In this document: positions 11,271-22,910 of the stretch, piece by piece
Layout of the letters: the number at the start of each line of letters is the position of its first letter
Position numbering within the stretch: position 1 is the first letter of the stretch
NCBI GenBank assembly: GCA_021464245.1
Contig: JADCRB010000075.1
Span: 1,674,001-1,738,000 of the forward strand
DNA: 64,000 nucleotides
Source of the DNA: Carallia brachiata
Taxonomy: Eukaryota > Streptophyta > Magnoliopsida > Malpighiales > Rhizophoraceae
Direction of reading: 5' to 3'
Position numbers and translations under genes: made by a program
The notes under the pieces: model-generated
Seen by the model: only the letters and a program-made list of their open reading frames with translations
Told to the model about the DNA's origin: nothing
Database searches by the model: none

Positions 11271-13679
11271 TATTAAAATACTCGAAGAAAGTTTTTATTT
11301 AGATAGATTAGCAATTGTGTTTATTTGGGTTGAATTTACGATTGGTCTGCACTTCATTTTGTATAGCTCGTGTTCCACATGATTATAAAAGAACTTGATT
11401 TATAGTCTCACAAATTTCATACACTATTGCCATCATCCATTAAAGGCCCTTTTCTTTTTTGTTTTTTTGGACTTGACTGCATTTATAAATTTGATTGATA
11501 GCATATATTCGTTTTTTTAAACAAACAAAATGTATACATGCGTTTTTTGTGCATGATTACACTCATAATTATCAATATTGTTTGCATATTTTGATAAACA
11601 TTTTAAATTTAATACCAAAGTAATAATTTTAGGACACTTTTTAATGTATCTCTATTGGTCAAATCAATAACAATTACCCTTAAACACATATTCTTACGTC
11701 ACTCATTTTATTTTCGTGTCCAAAGACTAGTCTCGACTTTTTTGGCAAAGCAAAAGATTTATCATGTTAGTCTTTTGAGAAAGAAAATTTTAAGGAAATA
11801 ATGGAACCACTTTTTTTTATCTAATTTATGTTTTTTTGTTTTATTCATTAAGAGATTTATTAGATAAATAAACTATATAATAAAGTAACTATTCTTTATA
11901 AATTTTATTTTTCTTTATAAATCTTATACTTTTTTAACTCAGAATTAGAACTAAAATTTTTAAAATATAAATATAAATTCTAACTAATCCAATAATTTAT
12001 AGCAGCAAGTACTATTAAATTATCAAACTTATCAAACTACAAGAGTTGATCATTTTTTTTTTTTTTTTGAGAAAATAATCAAATTTATAATTAGCATACT
12101 GAGGAAAGCACCCTACTTTGCATCCCTTTGGAAATGGCAAGTGGAAAAATCTTCAAAATCCAATAAGAGCACAAGAGAGTCCCACACCAAGACAACAAGA
12201 GCTGTGTCATCCAATATCCATTGCAGCCTCCAATAAACCAAAAGACTGGAGTCAAAATAATTTGCACACTATCAGTTGGATTCCATTTCAATGCTTCATC
12301 TCACTTTTATGGATGATATTTGCTTGAAGAAGATAATATATATAAACATTGGCCCTCCAATATCACTCCCTCTAAGTTTTAATATCCCTTTTTCAAGTAA
12401 AAATAGACCACATGTTGTTATGATTCACTTGCTTAACTCTAAATATAGCTATCTTTCAATACCAGTTTACCATTCTACCAGACAAACAGCAAACTAAGAT
12501 TGCACTATTAAAAAACAACAATCTTCTAAAGAGTCAGACAAGCCATGCATTATTTATTATTCTATGTTAAATTTGGAATATAACATTTTGTTCTCCGAAA
12601 TGATGCCTAAATAATGTTATGCTGCCTCCAAACTGTTCACAAACAAATCACAATTCGACCCAGACAAGCACTTGCTTGCAGAACAAAATAAATAATCATA
12701 TCAGAACAAAGGATTTGGTAATCCAAAACATTGTAGCTTTGTCTTGCTTTGCCAGTTCAAAGAGACTTATGGCAACATAATCAACATCCTTGCAAATATA
12801 CATCAAAAAATTAGAAACAAGATCTTCCACATAGTGGCTTCTAATTTCATTGTGCAGAAGATAATGTTAAACATGACAAGTCGCAGCCATTTAGGAGTCG
12901 GATATGTGCTAGTAAAAAGCCATAAACATTTTCAAAGGTGATATGATCATTCTATATCTTATAACAAAGACAAAATAGTTCCATAAATGTGCTTATTCAC
13001 AGCAAAATTGCCAAAAAGAAATTATCCTGCCCTATCTTTAATCCACTTGCCAGAATCCATAAATGAAGCATCTTCCAACATAAAACGAGAAATCATGCAC
13101 GAGAATGTAAAATTCAATATAAACAGACACGAGGTGGGTAAATTTTGCAAATTAGAAAGTAACTTGTTACGAAAAGAGAAAACAGAGTCGTCAAAGAGTT
13201 TTAAAAGAGAATAGGTTTCCTCTTTACAGCCATAATGTTGATTTTCATCTTCAAAACCGCATTGTGCGGTAAATTATTGATTCAATGAAGCCATTACAGT
13301 TCTAACCGGCTGGCCAACCAAAGTGGCTATTCAAGTTCATCAGTCAAAGAGATCCATCCCCACCTGTCAATTCTGTGAGCTTCTAAGCTCTACCATCAAA
13401 CTTCCAAAAGCATTGTGAAAACGCCATGCTAACATATCCTAGAGTGCCCCAAGCTTTAAGAACATACTGAGAACCAGAACCATCATGAAATTCTTACTTT
13501 ATGGTCCCAGTGACAATCTTCGAAAACACCAAAATCTCCATGAAGAAAAGTAAATGTTTTGCGAAGGTCTCCAAAAAGCTTGTTTATCGTGCATAAAACA
13601 TTTATGATGTATCAAGTACAATGAAGTCACCACTTACCAGTGAGATCAAGGGGACCAAGCCAACAATGCCAATAGAAAT
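11271..13679. other. Gene-poor interval between CAF1-A and the TRIM relic
   Basis: AT-rich to 12100, then more mixed composition. No reading frame above about 75 codons resembles a known protein. A stretch at 12100-12310 and another near 13210-13560 have coding-like base composition but are broken in all frames. They could be untranslated RNA or decayed gene pieces. Confidence 0.4.
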
Positions 13680-13945
13680 TGCCAAAAAACTGTTCAACCC
13701 GAAAGGTTAAGTTGTTGGGTAAGCCCTAATAAGGGTTCGTATATTAAACTCTTTACATCTGCCCCCTCATGCGAAAGCCTTCTTAGGCTAAAGCGTAAAA
13801 TAAACTAAAAATTCACAACTAATTTGAACTCATGACCTCTTGATCATAATAGCTCTGATACCATGTAAGGAAACCATTTAACCCAAAAGCATATGCTGTT
13901 GGGTGATGCCAAAGAATGCATCATATATTAAACCCTAATAGAGAT
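13680..13945 (-). mobile_element. Degraded TRIM-type LTR retrotransposon relic
   Basis: On the minus strand the sequence reads: a terminal repeat (GGGTTTAATATATGATGC ... CACCCAACAG ... TTTGGGTTAAATGG, about 13945-13864), then ATGGTATCAGAGC at about 13851-13864, then about 90 bp of non-coding spacer, a purine tract ATGAGGGGGCAG, and a second diverged terminal repeat (GAGTTTAATATACGAACC ... TACCCAACAAC ... TTTCGGGTTGAAC). TGGTATCAGAGC is the classic primer-binding site complementary to initiator tRNA-Met. A tiny internal region without genes is the hallmark of TRIM elements. Confidence 0.65.
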
Positions 13946-14504
13946 AAAAGTAGCTGAAATCAAAGTGAAAACTTTCTAACTCATTACCACATTCACCATG
14001 GCCTAGTTCTGAGCAATCAGCAGTTTTAGCAATTTCAATTATGTTAAACCTTTTAACTTGAAAAAACTGATATGACGAAAGTGTAGTCCAGATTCACTTG
14101 ACTCAACCTCAACTTAGCTACGCCTTTTTATTGATCAAATACCCATTAAAATGTTCTACTTTCTACAGATTTCTAAGTCAACAAGAAGTCACACCACATA
14201 CTTAAATCTACAGGCTGATAAATGCGACTGTTAACATGTTGTTAAGGCAAATGTTAAGAATTAAATCCTAGAGCTGTTAGTGCAAACAATTCCATATTTG
14301 GGCCACCTTCCTGGGACTTAGCTTGTGATTCAAGCAGATGGGTTACCAGGGTTCTCATGGATCTACCGTTTAACCAGCAACTGTGGGTTGCTCATCATAT
14401 TAAAAAAAAAAAAAGATGCATTTATTTTTTACAATATGCAGTGCCAAATTAGGCAAAAAGACAGACAGTATGGTCAGCAGACTACCCACCAATATTTGCA
14501 ACAA

Positions 14505-14588
14505 TTGAATGAAGCCACTAATAACTGTAAGGTAGATAAACGACAGTTGAATGAAGCCACTAATAATAGTAAGGTAGATAAACGAAGA
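14505..14588. repeat. 42-bp tandem duplication
   Basis: Two adjacent 42 bp units, starting at 14505 and 14547, share TTGAATGAAGCCACTAATAA and GTAAGGTAGATAAACGA with only a few differences. Confidence 0.8.
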
Positions 14589-14879
14589 ACCAGTATCAGT
14601 AAAATTGGTTGTTAGCATGGTACTATCAGTCAACATCCGATGCATTGAAGGATTTAGATGTCTCCACAATTCCATCACATTTATTAGCTCCTAAAATCCC
14701 ATCAAGGCATTCAAACAGCCATTTCATACACATACAAAGACAAAAAAGAGCTCAAAAGGAGGTCATCTCTACAGGTAAACAGTTAACAGCTGAAGTTCTG
14801 ATTTTCTTGGCAATATTAACCAAGATCTGCCATATTATTTGGATGAATAGGCAGGTTTAAGATAACTTGTGTTCATAAC

Positions 14880-15540
14880 AACCAGCCAATCCATTGATAT
14901 GAGCGCAACTCGGATCAGACAGTTAACAGCAACATTACTGCTTTAAGTACGAGATCCAAAAAAAATAGTTATTTGCAGTTACAACAAAAACATCAATGTG
15001 CAGCACCATTTGCCAATTTGTTTCTAGACATGTATGGAGCATCATGCCAAAGAAACTAAGCCAAAGAAAACTGACAACACAGAAATTAGGCAGTTCCATA
15101 CTAGAGCAAGCCATTAATGACATTCTAAAGATATTTGTAAGTAGAAGAAGTTGTTGAAAAAATTGTACATAAAGCTGTGGACATCAAGAAATAAATACCA
15201 TTAAACAAGCATCTCTATGGTCATTTTTTCTTCTGTTTTATTTCTATTTTTCACAATCAAAGAGAATTCTGTCCATTCTCAATGCCTAAACAATACAAGA
15301 CGACAGCATATGTTTTTAAGGAGCCACTAGAAAAGTTCCTTTTTTACTAAGAGTAAACTATCTGAACACACTTTATGGCATATCCCAACTCTCTCGATTT
15401 CCAACAACTCTACCAGTTTATTCAACTCTCTGTGAAGGCTGATGCAAAACTTCCTCAAATGCTTGACGTCATAAAGTGTTAGGAAGTACATATTGATGAA
15501 ACTAAAAAGCCCCACTAGTATGTCTATCAAGTTTTGGCTA
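14880..15540 (-). pseudogene. CAF1 relic, copy B (5'-truncated)
   Basis: The reverse strand at about 15250-15540 encodes a decayed CAF1 C-terminal third: [37 protein letters not shown], and HKVCSDSLL in place of HQAGSDSLL. It has an early stop and a deletion soon after, where copies A and C continue. Homology ends abruptly at about 15540, so the N-terminal two thirds, with D40 and E42, are absent. The 3' flank (14880-15250) matches the 3' flanks of A and C, for example GCCATTAATGACATTC(T)AAAGATAT. This is a pseudogene left by the duplication that formed the cluster. Confidence 0.85.
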
Positions 15541-16000
15541 GTAGCTACAATTTGCTCAACCTTAAGGAGAATATTTTAAGAATTGGTGTTCCCACGTCCA
15601 TCTTGACAATTGTTTGACACTCAAAACTAAGTCAGAGCTTAGAGCTCATACCCAAGTCTGAGCAAGATAGATTGTTTCTAACCCTATATGGAGAATGCTT
15701 AGGTTACAAATCAGAATACAGGTATCATTAAACCAATGAAATAGCTGAAGTTATACAAAGAGCTGAAGAAAAAATATGCAGTACTGCACATACAGATAAA
15801 TCTATTTCACGCACACATACTTGCATGCATTCGCTTACATGACTCTCCACAGAAGCCTCACCTTTTCATTAGCCAAACTCTAACTGTTCACTTTGCAGAG
15901 AAAAGCAGAGTTCATCTGGCAGCACAATTTAAACAGACTCAATTAGAATTTCAAAATACCATTAAGTCAGATGCCAGTCATCACCTAGCATTACCTGATT
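15541..16000. other. Intergenic spacer between CAF1-B and a MITE
   Basis: No gene is seen. Unremarkable AT-rich sequence, ending in the left target-site duplication TTACCTGATT (15991-16000). Confidence 0.5.
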
Positions 16001-16208
16001 GGGCACCACTACAGTACCGGACGATTTTACCCGAATGCAATGGCCGCCTAAGTTTTTTCAACCATGCCTATATTTATTGCAATAAAAAACAGAAATACAT
16101 GAAGGTGTTTTTGAATTGCAAAAACGAAGGCGTCATTGCAAAAACTTAAACGGCCATTGCATTCGGACAAAATCGTCGGGCGCATTTTCTCTGGTACTGT
16201 AACAATTT
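16001..16208. mobile_element. Mutator-like MITE forming a long hairpin, with 10-bp target-site duplication
   Basis: 208 bp flanked on both sides by TTACCTGATT (15991-16000 and 16209-16218). The ends are inverted (ACTACAGTACC left, GGTACTGTAAC right). The arms CGATTTTACCCGAATGCAAT (from about 16022) and ATTGCATTCGGACAAAATCG (to about 16177) are near-perfect inverted copies, continuing through GGCCG and TAAGTTTTT. A 9-10 bp duplication suits Mutator-like elements. There is no coding capacity. Confidence 0.82.
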
Positions 16209-16218
16209 TTACCTGATT

Positions 16219-18082
16219 TACCCAACGGTTACTTATCAAATAGGATGCTTTCTGGCTCAGGAGTTCCACAAAGTAATAATCTCATATTTTTCATTCCTTG
16301 CCAGGTAGAAATGTAGTTACATTAGGTCAATAAAAAGAGATGCAAGCAATGATTGATGACAAAGTTGACAAAAATTGGAAATCAAACTGACTGAGGAGGC
16401 ATTCAACGGAATATATTCTGGGCTGGTGATTAGTAATGAAGAGCTCCAATATTTGAAGCCATTTTATCTTTGAGGCAGAAAATATCTGGGGAGAGCAGGT
16501 CCGATTTTTCATGTTGCGGAAAACTTACCACAGTATCAGCTGTCCCCTAATGAAATATACGAATGGCTGTGAACATGAATATGATGAAGAATAGAGAATA
16601 CTTACACACATTACATTTGAATTCATAACAATTAATCCTGTCATTAGAATTCAGGAGCATGGTAGTCTTATTTTATGCTCCAGCTACAAACTTTCGCCTG
16701 CACTATGTGAGAATAACAAACATAGTATGGACTCAACTCAAAAGTACAAAGTTATTATAGCTATGAAACTAGATTTGCCCCCAAATCTAAAATTTGCAAC
16801 TGAAAAAGAAAGAAAAAAAAAAGAAACAAACATAAGACCATCTTGCAGTGCTTTAAACTTGGGAAACCAGAACAGAACCTATCAAAGTATTGCAATGGAG
16901 TTGGAGCTAAAGATGTATGTTGAAGCATCAATGGATCAAATCCTAAATACTCCGAGTGCAAGCAATTCTATGTTTGGCCCACCTGCTAAAGCAATAAAAC
17001 GGACCAATTGAAGATTATAAAACATTAAAGATTGACATCAGGCACTTCGGGGAAGCTAAATGCCAAATCACCTGAGAATAACATGGGTGACATTATTGAA
17101 TGTAAATGATTCTACAAAATACAAGATAAATTAGCAGTTAGCGGGCAAGAGATTAGTCCAGAACACAAACAAAACCGGCAGCCCAAGAAAACGCAGACGG
17201 GAAACACATTAATCTAATAACAAATGAAACGAGATGATAGAGGACCAACCACACCACAACGGTTTGTCAAGGATGAAAGACCACTGACAATTGTACAAAC
17301 CATTAACACAAGAATACCAGATCAAGTCATATGACAGAAATCATCATTTCAAAACTGTGAAAACAAAGCCACCAACATTTTCGTTAATTGCTTAAACTAA
17401 GAAAGCAACAGCAGCAGGAAACCACCAATACTAGGTACACAATTGCAAATCAGAGTTGCAGGGATGCAAATGTAAATGCATGGAGAGATGCTTCACATAA
17501 ACTAATCTGTGTGGCATCTAGAAGCAGCTGGCAACGCCTCAGAACAAAGGAGAGAGTACCGCCATGGGAAAGATAAAAGACACACTGGAACAGAGTGCTG
17601 CTATTTAGGAATCATTTCAATGAATACAGAATTTAATTCATGTACACTTTGTACCAATTTAGTCTGTTGTGTTCAATGAATAAAGTGCAATTGGCAGATT
17701 TAAGGAAACCTGCGCTTACAACTGCCCAGTTCATGGACAAGTTCACAACTCACAACCCAGACCAGACAGTAGACAATTAACAGCTCAAAGCACAGAGTTT
17801 GCAGCAAATATGAAGATATCAATGGTTTACCATCACTTTCCCAATATGTTTCTTTTGGACATTCAAGGGAACACCACGTAATAAAAAAAAAAGCCATATA
17901 AATGTAGTAGAACAGAAGTTTTAAACAAGACAAAGCCATTAATAACATTCCAAAGATATTCATAGATTGAGGGATTTGTTGACAAAAGTGTTCATAAAAC
18001 TGTAGACATCAAGCAACAAATACAGTTAATAATCTCTCTAGCAAATTTTTTTTTTCCTTTTTTTTATTTCTACTTTTCACAA
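16219..18082. other. CAF1-C 3' flank and duplicated spacer
   Basis: No protein-coding gene is supported. The interval shares anchors with 7866-9044, as described for the CAF1-A flank, so it belongs to the same segmental duplication. The anchors are about 1.26 kb apart here against about 0.55 kb at copy A, showing insertion or deletion since duplication. The part nearest 18083 should be the CAF1-C 3'UTR. Confidence 0.5.
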
Positions 18083-18907
18083 TCAATGAGAATTCTGTCC
18101 ATTCTCAACACCTAAACCATACAAGATACCAGCATATTTTTCCAGGGAGCCACTAAAGAAATTCTCTTTCAATTTCCTGAAAGTACAAGCAGTCAGTAGA
18201 CTATCTGAACCCGCTTGATGGCATATCCCAACTCTCTCCACTTCCAACAACTCTGCCAGTTTATTCAGTCCTCCATGCAGGCTGTTGCAAAACTTCATCA
18301 AATGCTTGATATCATAAAGTGTTGGGAAGTACATGTTAATCAAGTTGAAGAATCCCACTTGTGTGTCTGGCAAGTTCTGGCATGTCAATAATTTAAGCAA
18401 GTAACCAAAGTCATAACCACTGTGGAATGTCACCCAATGAACACTATCATTCAAGACAATTCCAGATGACATCAAAAGCTCGCCAAAACGCATTGCATCA
18501 ATACCCTTCTCATTATTCTTCTTGAAGTCAATTCCACTTTGGCGCAAAAGCTCAATCGAATCATTTGCAAAAACATCCTCGTTCACATTGAATTCACGAA
18601 AATTGAATTGCCAAATGCAATACTTGTCCGTTCCACAAGTGGGCAAATTTCCGTGCTCATCCGAAAATGTGAGTCCCAATTGAATCAACTTCAACATATC
18701 AACATTATCCTTCAAGGTCTGATAGTGATACTCATTTATATTCTTAAAATTGCCAACAGGGCGCAACACAATGCCTGGAAACTCCGTGTCCATTGCAATG
18801 TAAGGGTAATCATCAACGATTTCACGAATAAGAGCGAATTCTTCTTCGAGATTGTCATTCCACACATCGCGAATCTGGATGGAATCGCCTTTTGGCAACA
18901 ACGACAT
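18083..18907 (-). CDS. CAF1: CAF1/POP2 deadenylase, copy C (intact)
   Basis: Uninterrupted single-exon CDS of 274 residues, the usual length for plant CAF1. All DEDD exonuclease residues are present: D40 and E42 in AMDTEF, D166 in HSGYDFGY, and H230/D235 in HQAGSD. The N-terminus [20 protein letters not shown] and the C-terminus [10 protein letters not shown] are typical of the plant CAF1 group close to Arabidopsis CAF1-6/7/11. The protein removes poly(A) from mRNA as part of CCR4-NOT. It differs from copy A by scattered substitutions but is collinear. A 5'UTR intron lies at 19037-19316. This is probably the functional gene of the cluster. Confidence 0.96.
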   Translation of the reverse strand: MSLLPKGDSIQIRDVWNDNLEEEFALIREIVDDYPYIAMDTEFPGIVLRPVGNFKNINEYHYQTLKDNVDMLKLIQLGLTFSDEHGNLPTCGTDKYCIWQFNFREFNVNEDVFANDSIELLRQSGIDFKKNNEKGIDAMRFGELLMSSGIVLNDSVHWVTFHSGYDFGYLLKLLTCQNLPDTQVGFFNLINMYFPTLYDIKHLMKFCNSLHGGLNKLAELLEVERVGICHQAGSDSLLTACTFRKLKENFFSGSLEKYAGILYGLGVENGQNSH

Positions 18908-19036
18908 TCCTAGTACACAAAAACCAGATGGAAACCACCAAAGCGGAATTGCCGAACCCCCAGGTCTCCAATCAAATTATGCATTCAACCACCGAAAGCC
19001 AACAAAAACCGGTGCCAACCCAATCAAATATCAAAA

Positions 19037-19316
19037 CTGCAACAAAAAGTTTTAAACTGTAAGTTCATCCACGAAACTCATAACTTCACAGTTCATCGCT
19101 CTAACCCACACAAGAAAAAGGGCATAGATCCAACAAAAATGCAGAAATTAACAATAAAAACAGACACCCAGATCAAATCTGAAGCTAAATGTGCAGAAAA
19201 TGAACATAGATCTCAACAAAATGATAAATTTGCATTAAAAAATTATTTTTTTTTACAAAAACCCAGAAAAATAATAGAGAAAAAAAAAGGAAATTATCGG
19301 AAAAATGGAATCTTAC
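19037..19316 (-). other. 5'UTR intron of CAF1 copy C
   Basis: Minus-strand donor TCCG|GTAAGA and acceptor TTTTTGTTGCAG|TTTTGA bound 280 bp of A-rich sequence. Its position and acceptor context match the leader intron of copy A. The leader exon upstream is rich in GAGA (about 19355-19400). Confidence 0.72.
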
Positions 19317-19399
19317 CGGATATTCAGAGAATCTGATACGAGATCTTGACACTGCAGAGAGAAGAGTCTTGAGAGAGAAACAGATTTCTAGAGAGAGAG

Positions 19400-21670
19400 A
19401 GCGACAGAAAAAGGAGGAGGAATGGAAAATTCCCTTTCTATTTTTCTGTCTCCCAAGCCCAGGGAATGTTCAATGTTTTATAGACGAGAAGATAGGGAGA
19501 AAAGGTGTATTTCCAAAATATTTTTTTATTTATTCATGCTTTTGTTTATTAATTGGAATAGGGCCAAAAATGATTGGGAGAAGGAAAAGTCTTCAGCTTT
19601 TTGGTTTTCTTTTCTTATTTTGTTTTTGAAATTTATGCTTTTTGGGTTTTTTGTTTGTGTTTGTAGAGAAAGAAGAAGAAAAGGATTTGGTTTTTTATTT
19701 GTTTTCCTAGAAACTGAATTTTTCAGGAAAAAATGGAACCATATTTTGATCTAAAAATCTTTCCCCTTCTCTCTCACCTCATCAACAGGGAGAGAGGGAG
19801 AGAGAATTTTTGTTTAAAATTTTTGGGAGAAAGAAGAGTCTAGAAAATGCAGGATCCATAAATTGAGAAGAAAGATATTTTCTACTTTATTTAACAATAC
19901 TAATAATGTAATTAGGATTTAATTTTTAAGACAGTTTTTGTAAGTTTATTGAAATTTTTATTGAGCTGTAATTTATATAAAAAGATAATTTTTACAATTT
20001 CTATAAACTTTATTTCTTCATTTCAAAACCAATTTTTAGACCTCTAGTAAAAAATTTGATTCTTACCTACTGAACTTTGGGGCACTAGTCTCCATGAGAA
20101 TCCTAATTATAATTGAATCATCTGGCCCAAACATAACTAACAAAAATAATAAGATTTTGCATTGCATTAAGTCCATGGGGTAAAACTTCTTGAAAATTAA
20201 CGTTGGCAGGTGTGCAGAGGCGCATGCAAAATTGAGAGCGATTTACATGGCCCTTAGAATAGTATGAGAACAGGGAAGCAGCAATGGATGGAGGGTTTAC
20301 TTTCCAACCATTAGGTCGAGGGTTTAAATTTTAAATTTATTATTCTCATGTTCCCTTCCTCTATTAATTATATTATAGTTTCTTTAAAATAAAAAAAAAA
20401 TATATATATATATATATATACAGTATTTAACATTTTATTATTAAGACTGATTCTATTTTAGTTCTCAATAAACTTATTAAAAATGACTAAGAATTAGTGT
20501 AAAAAAAAAAAAAAACTAAGAATTGAATCTCTTTCATCCAATTATTGTTAGTGTCATCCAATTATTGCTCGTGTCCAAAGTTCATGGGATGCACAATTCT
20601 CAGACATGCGACTTTAGGCACATTTTGAAGGAAAAAAATTTCTGTGCAGCTTTTATTTTTAATATGGGATGCCATCTTTTATTCTTTTTCAGATTTGGAA
20701 TAATTCTTTGCCGGGTATTAAGGCTCCCCTTCATACGAATCAGATTAGAGTGGCAATTTCAAATTAGAGTTATAGTTCCAAAAAAAGTTACGATTACGTA
20801 GTCTTTAATTAGTGTTTTTTAGTTGTTTTTCTTTCCAGTCGTTTTTTCTCTTTTCTTAAAGCTCTCATCATAACAACATCAATCCAATCTTTCCACAATT
20901 TTTATCCAAGCAAATTCTCTCCTTTCCTCCCATTCAAATAAAATCAAGGCTTGTTAATTTTAAAATACGATTGAAGTTTTTTTTTACCAAAAAAAATTCT
21001 ATATCACTAATATATAAATTATCGTACCTGTGAATTGATTACAGTGTCAACGATTTCGTAACAAGCATAACGCAAGTGCATAATTAAGCTAGCAAGTAAG
21101 GGAGGATATTACTTCCAAATGACAGGTGGTAGAACTCTTAACATGAGTTAAGAGCAAAGGAAGCACACAGATTATCACTAAACTATTACATCATGTGATA
21201 AAATTTAATTTAAATATTGACAAACTTTTGTACTTTTGATATATTCATAAGGTTTTAAAATTATGGTAACTAGATGTATTAATTATTGACTGAATAAATA
21301 AATGTGAATAAAAAAATAATTGTAAATAAAAGTACTTAAAAATCACATCAAATTTGAATAATGAATAATTTTGGCCGAAATTAAATTATTCAAGTCACGT
21401 TGATCAATATTATCTTATCTGGGCGTAAGTAGTTTCAGGTTTCGACCTTTTTTAAGGCCTTCTCGAGCTATTTTAGGTCATTTTAATGGGTCATTTACAA
21501 TTCAGATTATTTAAACATTGAGCGTTTTCAGATAAACAAGATTTTGAATTGGGGCACATTTAGTAAAATTCCTGTCCTTAGGCTGGCATTAGGCCTTCCA
21601 GGTCTCATCCGGATAAGCCAGACCATTCAACTGAAGACAGCCTTTGCTGCTTCAGTATTTTGGCTTTTGG
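19400..21670. other. CAF1-C upstream region and AT-rich intergenic DNA
   Basis: Promoter side of CAF1-C, then gene-free sequence. It includes a (TA)10 microsatellite at 20401-20420 and homopolymer runs. A segment at about 20230-20390 ends in an A-rich tail and contains GGTCGAGGGTTTAAATT, reminiscent of a degraded SINE, but this is too weak to call. Reading frames here are low complexity. Confidence 0.45.
20401..20420. repeat. (TA)10 microsatellite
   Basis: Uninterrupted TA repeat directly after an A run. Confidence 0.95.
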
Positions 21671-21822
21671 GTTGCTCACATCCTAGCTGGCGTGCACCAT
21701 AATACGTGTAGTTTGAAGAAAGAGTCAGATGTACGCAATATTACTCTAGTTTTGACAGTTTCTGTGACTTGAATTGCACCTTCAGTCACAATAAGGTAAC
21801 TTTACCATCGCGGCAAGGGGTC
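21671..21822 (-). mobile_element. Au-like SINE, copy 1
   Basis: Read on the minus strand it starts CTTGCCGCGATGGTAAAGTT and continues ACCTTATTGTGACTGAAGG, then GCAATTCAAGTCACAGAAAC and GCGTACATCTGACTC, and ends near GTGCACGCCAGC. This is the order of blocks in plant Au SINEs: a pol III A-box-like start, GTGAC..GAGGTC..GTTCAAGTC with the B box, then GCGTACA..GACCC. The 3' end is degraded. Boundaries are approximate. Confidence 0.75.
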
Positions 21823-22523
21823 ATCAGCTTACAAGGGGTCATCAACTTACAAATGCCTGATAAGTCTAAGAGAACAAGCTTAATAAAAGTCCAGCGAACA
21901 AGCTTAGCAAACCAGGAAAACTAAGATAATGGGCAAATCTCACAGAATTTGCCTCATCTGAACGAACGGTTGAAAATGATGTCAGTTAAATGGAGAACAT
22001 GAATCAGTTTTAACCAGTCTTTCGTACATAGTTACCAAGCAACTAGCTTATGGTCCTAGCGTTTGGCTCGCGGGCCATACTTCCAACTTTCTCCTGCTCT
22101 TGAATCTTCACATTCAGGTTCTTCCATGCTCCATAGCCACCTAGCATTTGAATCTCGGAAATAAATCAGGCCCAACAAAGTTAAACAAAGAGTTTCAGGT
22201 TTCTAAGAATGAATGGATGCATATACGATAACAGCGGATATGCAGTGTGCTGGACCTCATTGATTTATTTGGTATTTGATTTCATACAACAACAGCACCA
22301 TTCCTCTGCATCTGCCTCAATAATGATGTATGCAACGAATTACAATGCTTGCATTGAACACATTATCGTGCACAAAATGAATGGAAAGACAAACAACTAC
22401 AATCAGAAAATCACGTAACTAAATTGCCTGAGCCAAACTTAACAGCACTTGAGGAGAATCCCATGGCAGTACCAAATTAAACAGAGAGGGACCCTGGTTC
22501 TAATGTGAGATGGTGATACCAAT

Positions 22524-22682
22524 TAAAAAAAGGGCGTCCCAACACCAAGTTGTATGAGGCTCTCACACTGTGAAGTCTAGGGGAGGGTCACATGCACATA
22601 ACCTTTACTTTTGTTTTTACAACTTGAACCTATGACCTTAAGGTCACAATAGAGTAATCTTATCGTTGCACCAAAACTCGAA
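22524..22682 (-). mobile_element. Au-like SINE, copy 2
   Basis: Minus strand begins TTTTGGTGCAACGATAAGAT, has TATTGTGACCTTAAGGTCAT and the B-box-like GGTTCAAGTTG, then GTTATGTGCATGTGACCCTC and CCCTAGACTTCACAGTGTGA, and ends GACGCCCTTTTTTT. The T-run end after GCCC is diagnostic of Au SINEs. It is better preserved at its 3' end than copy 1, about 700 bp away in the same orientation. Confidence 0.8.
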
Positions 22683-22910
22683 TATGCAAGAGAGATCAAT
22701 ACCTTATTGCAATACCAGAGATTCTATAACCAACCTCAATAAAACTCCAATAACTTTTAAATATTTTTAAATTGATGCAAGAATTAATATTTGGACAGAA
22801 CAATGAACCATTTTAGGTTCTTTAAGTAATTATCGTGCTACTCACAACCAATAAAGTAATACGGTACTAGAGTATGTCTGGTATAGCTGGAAAAAAATTA
22901 CTTCTAACCT

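Noticed and set aside
19369..19754. Overlapping plus-strand frames upstream of CAF1-C
   Set aside because: They are low-complexity Phe/Lys/Arg-rich translations of leader and promoter sequence, without homology.
20230..20400. Possible third SINE with an A-rich end
   Set aside because: Only one short B-box-like motif is visible and the rest does not follow a known SINE order.
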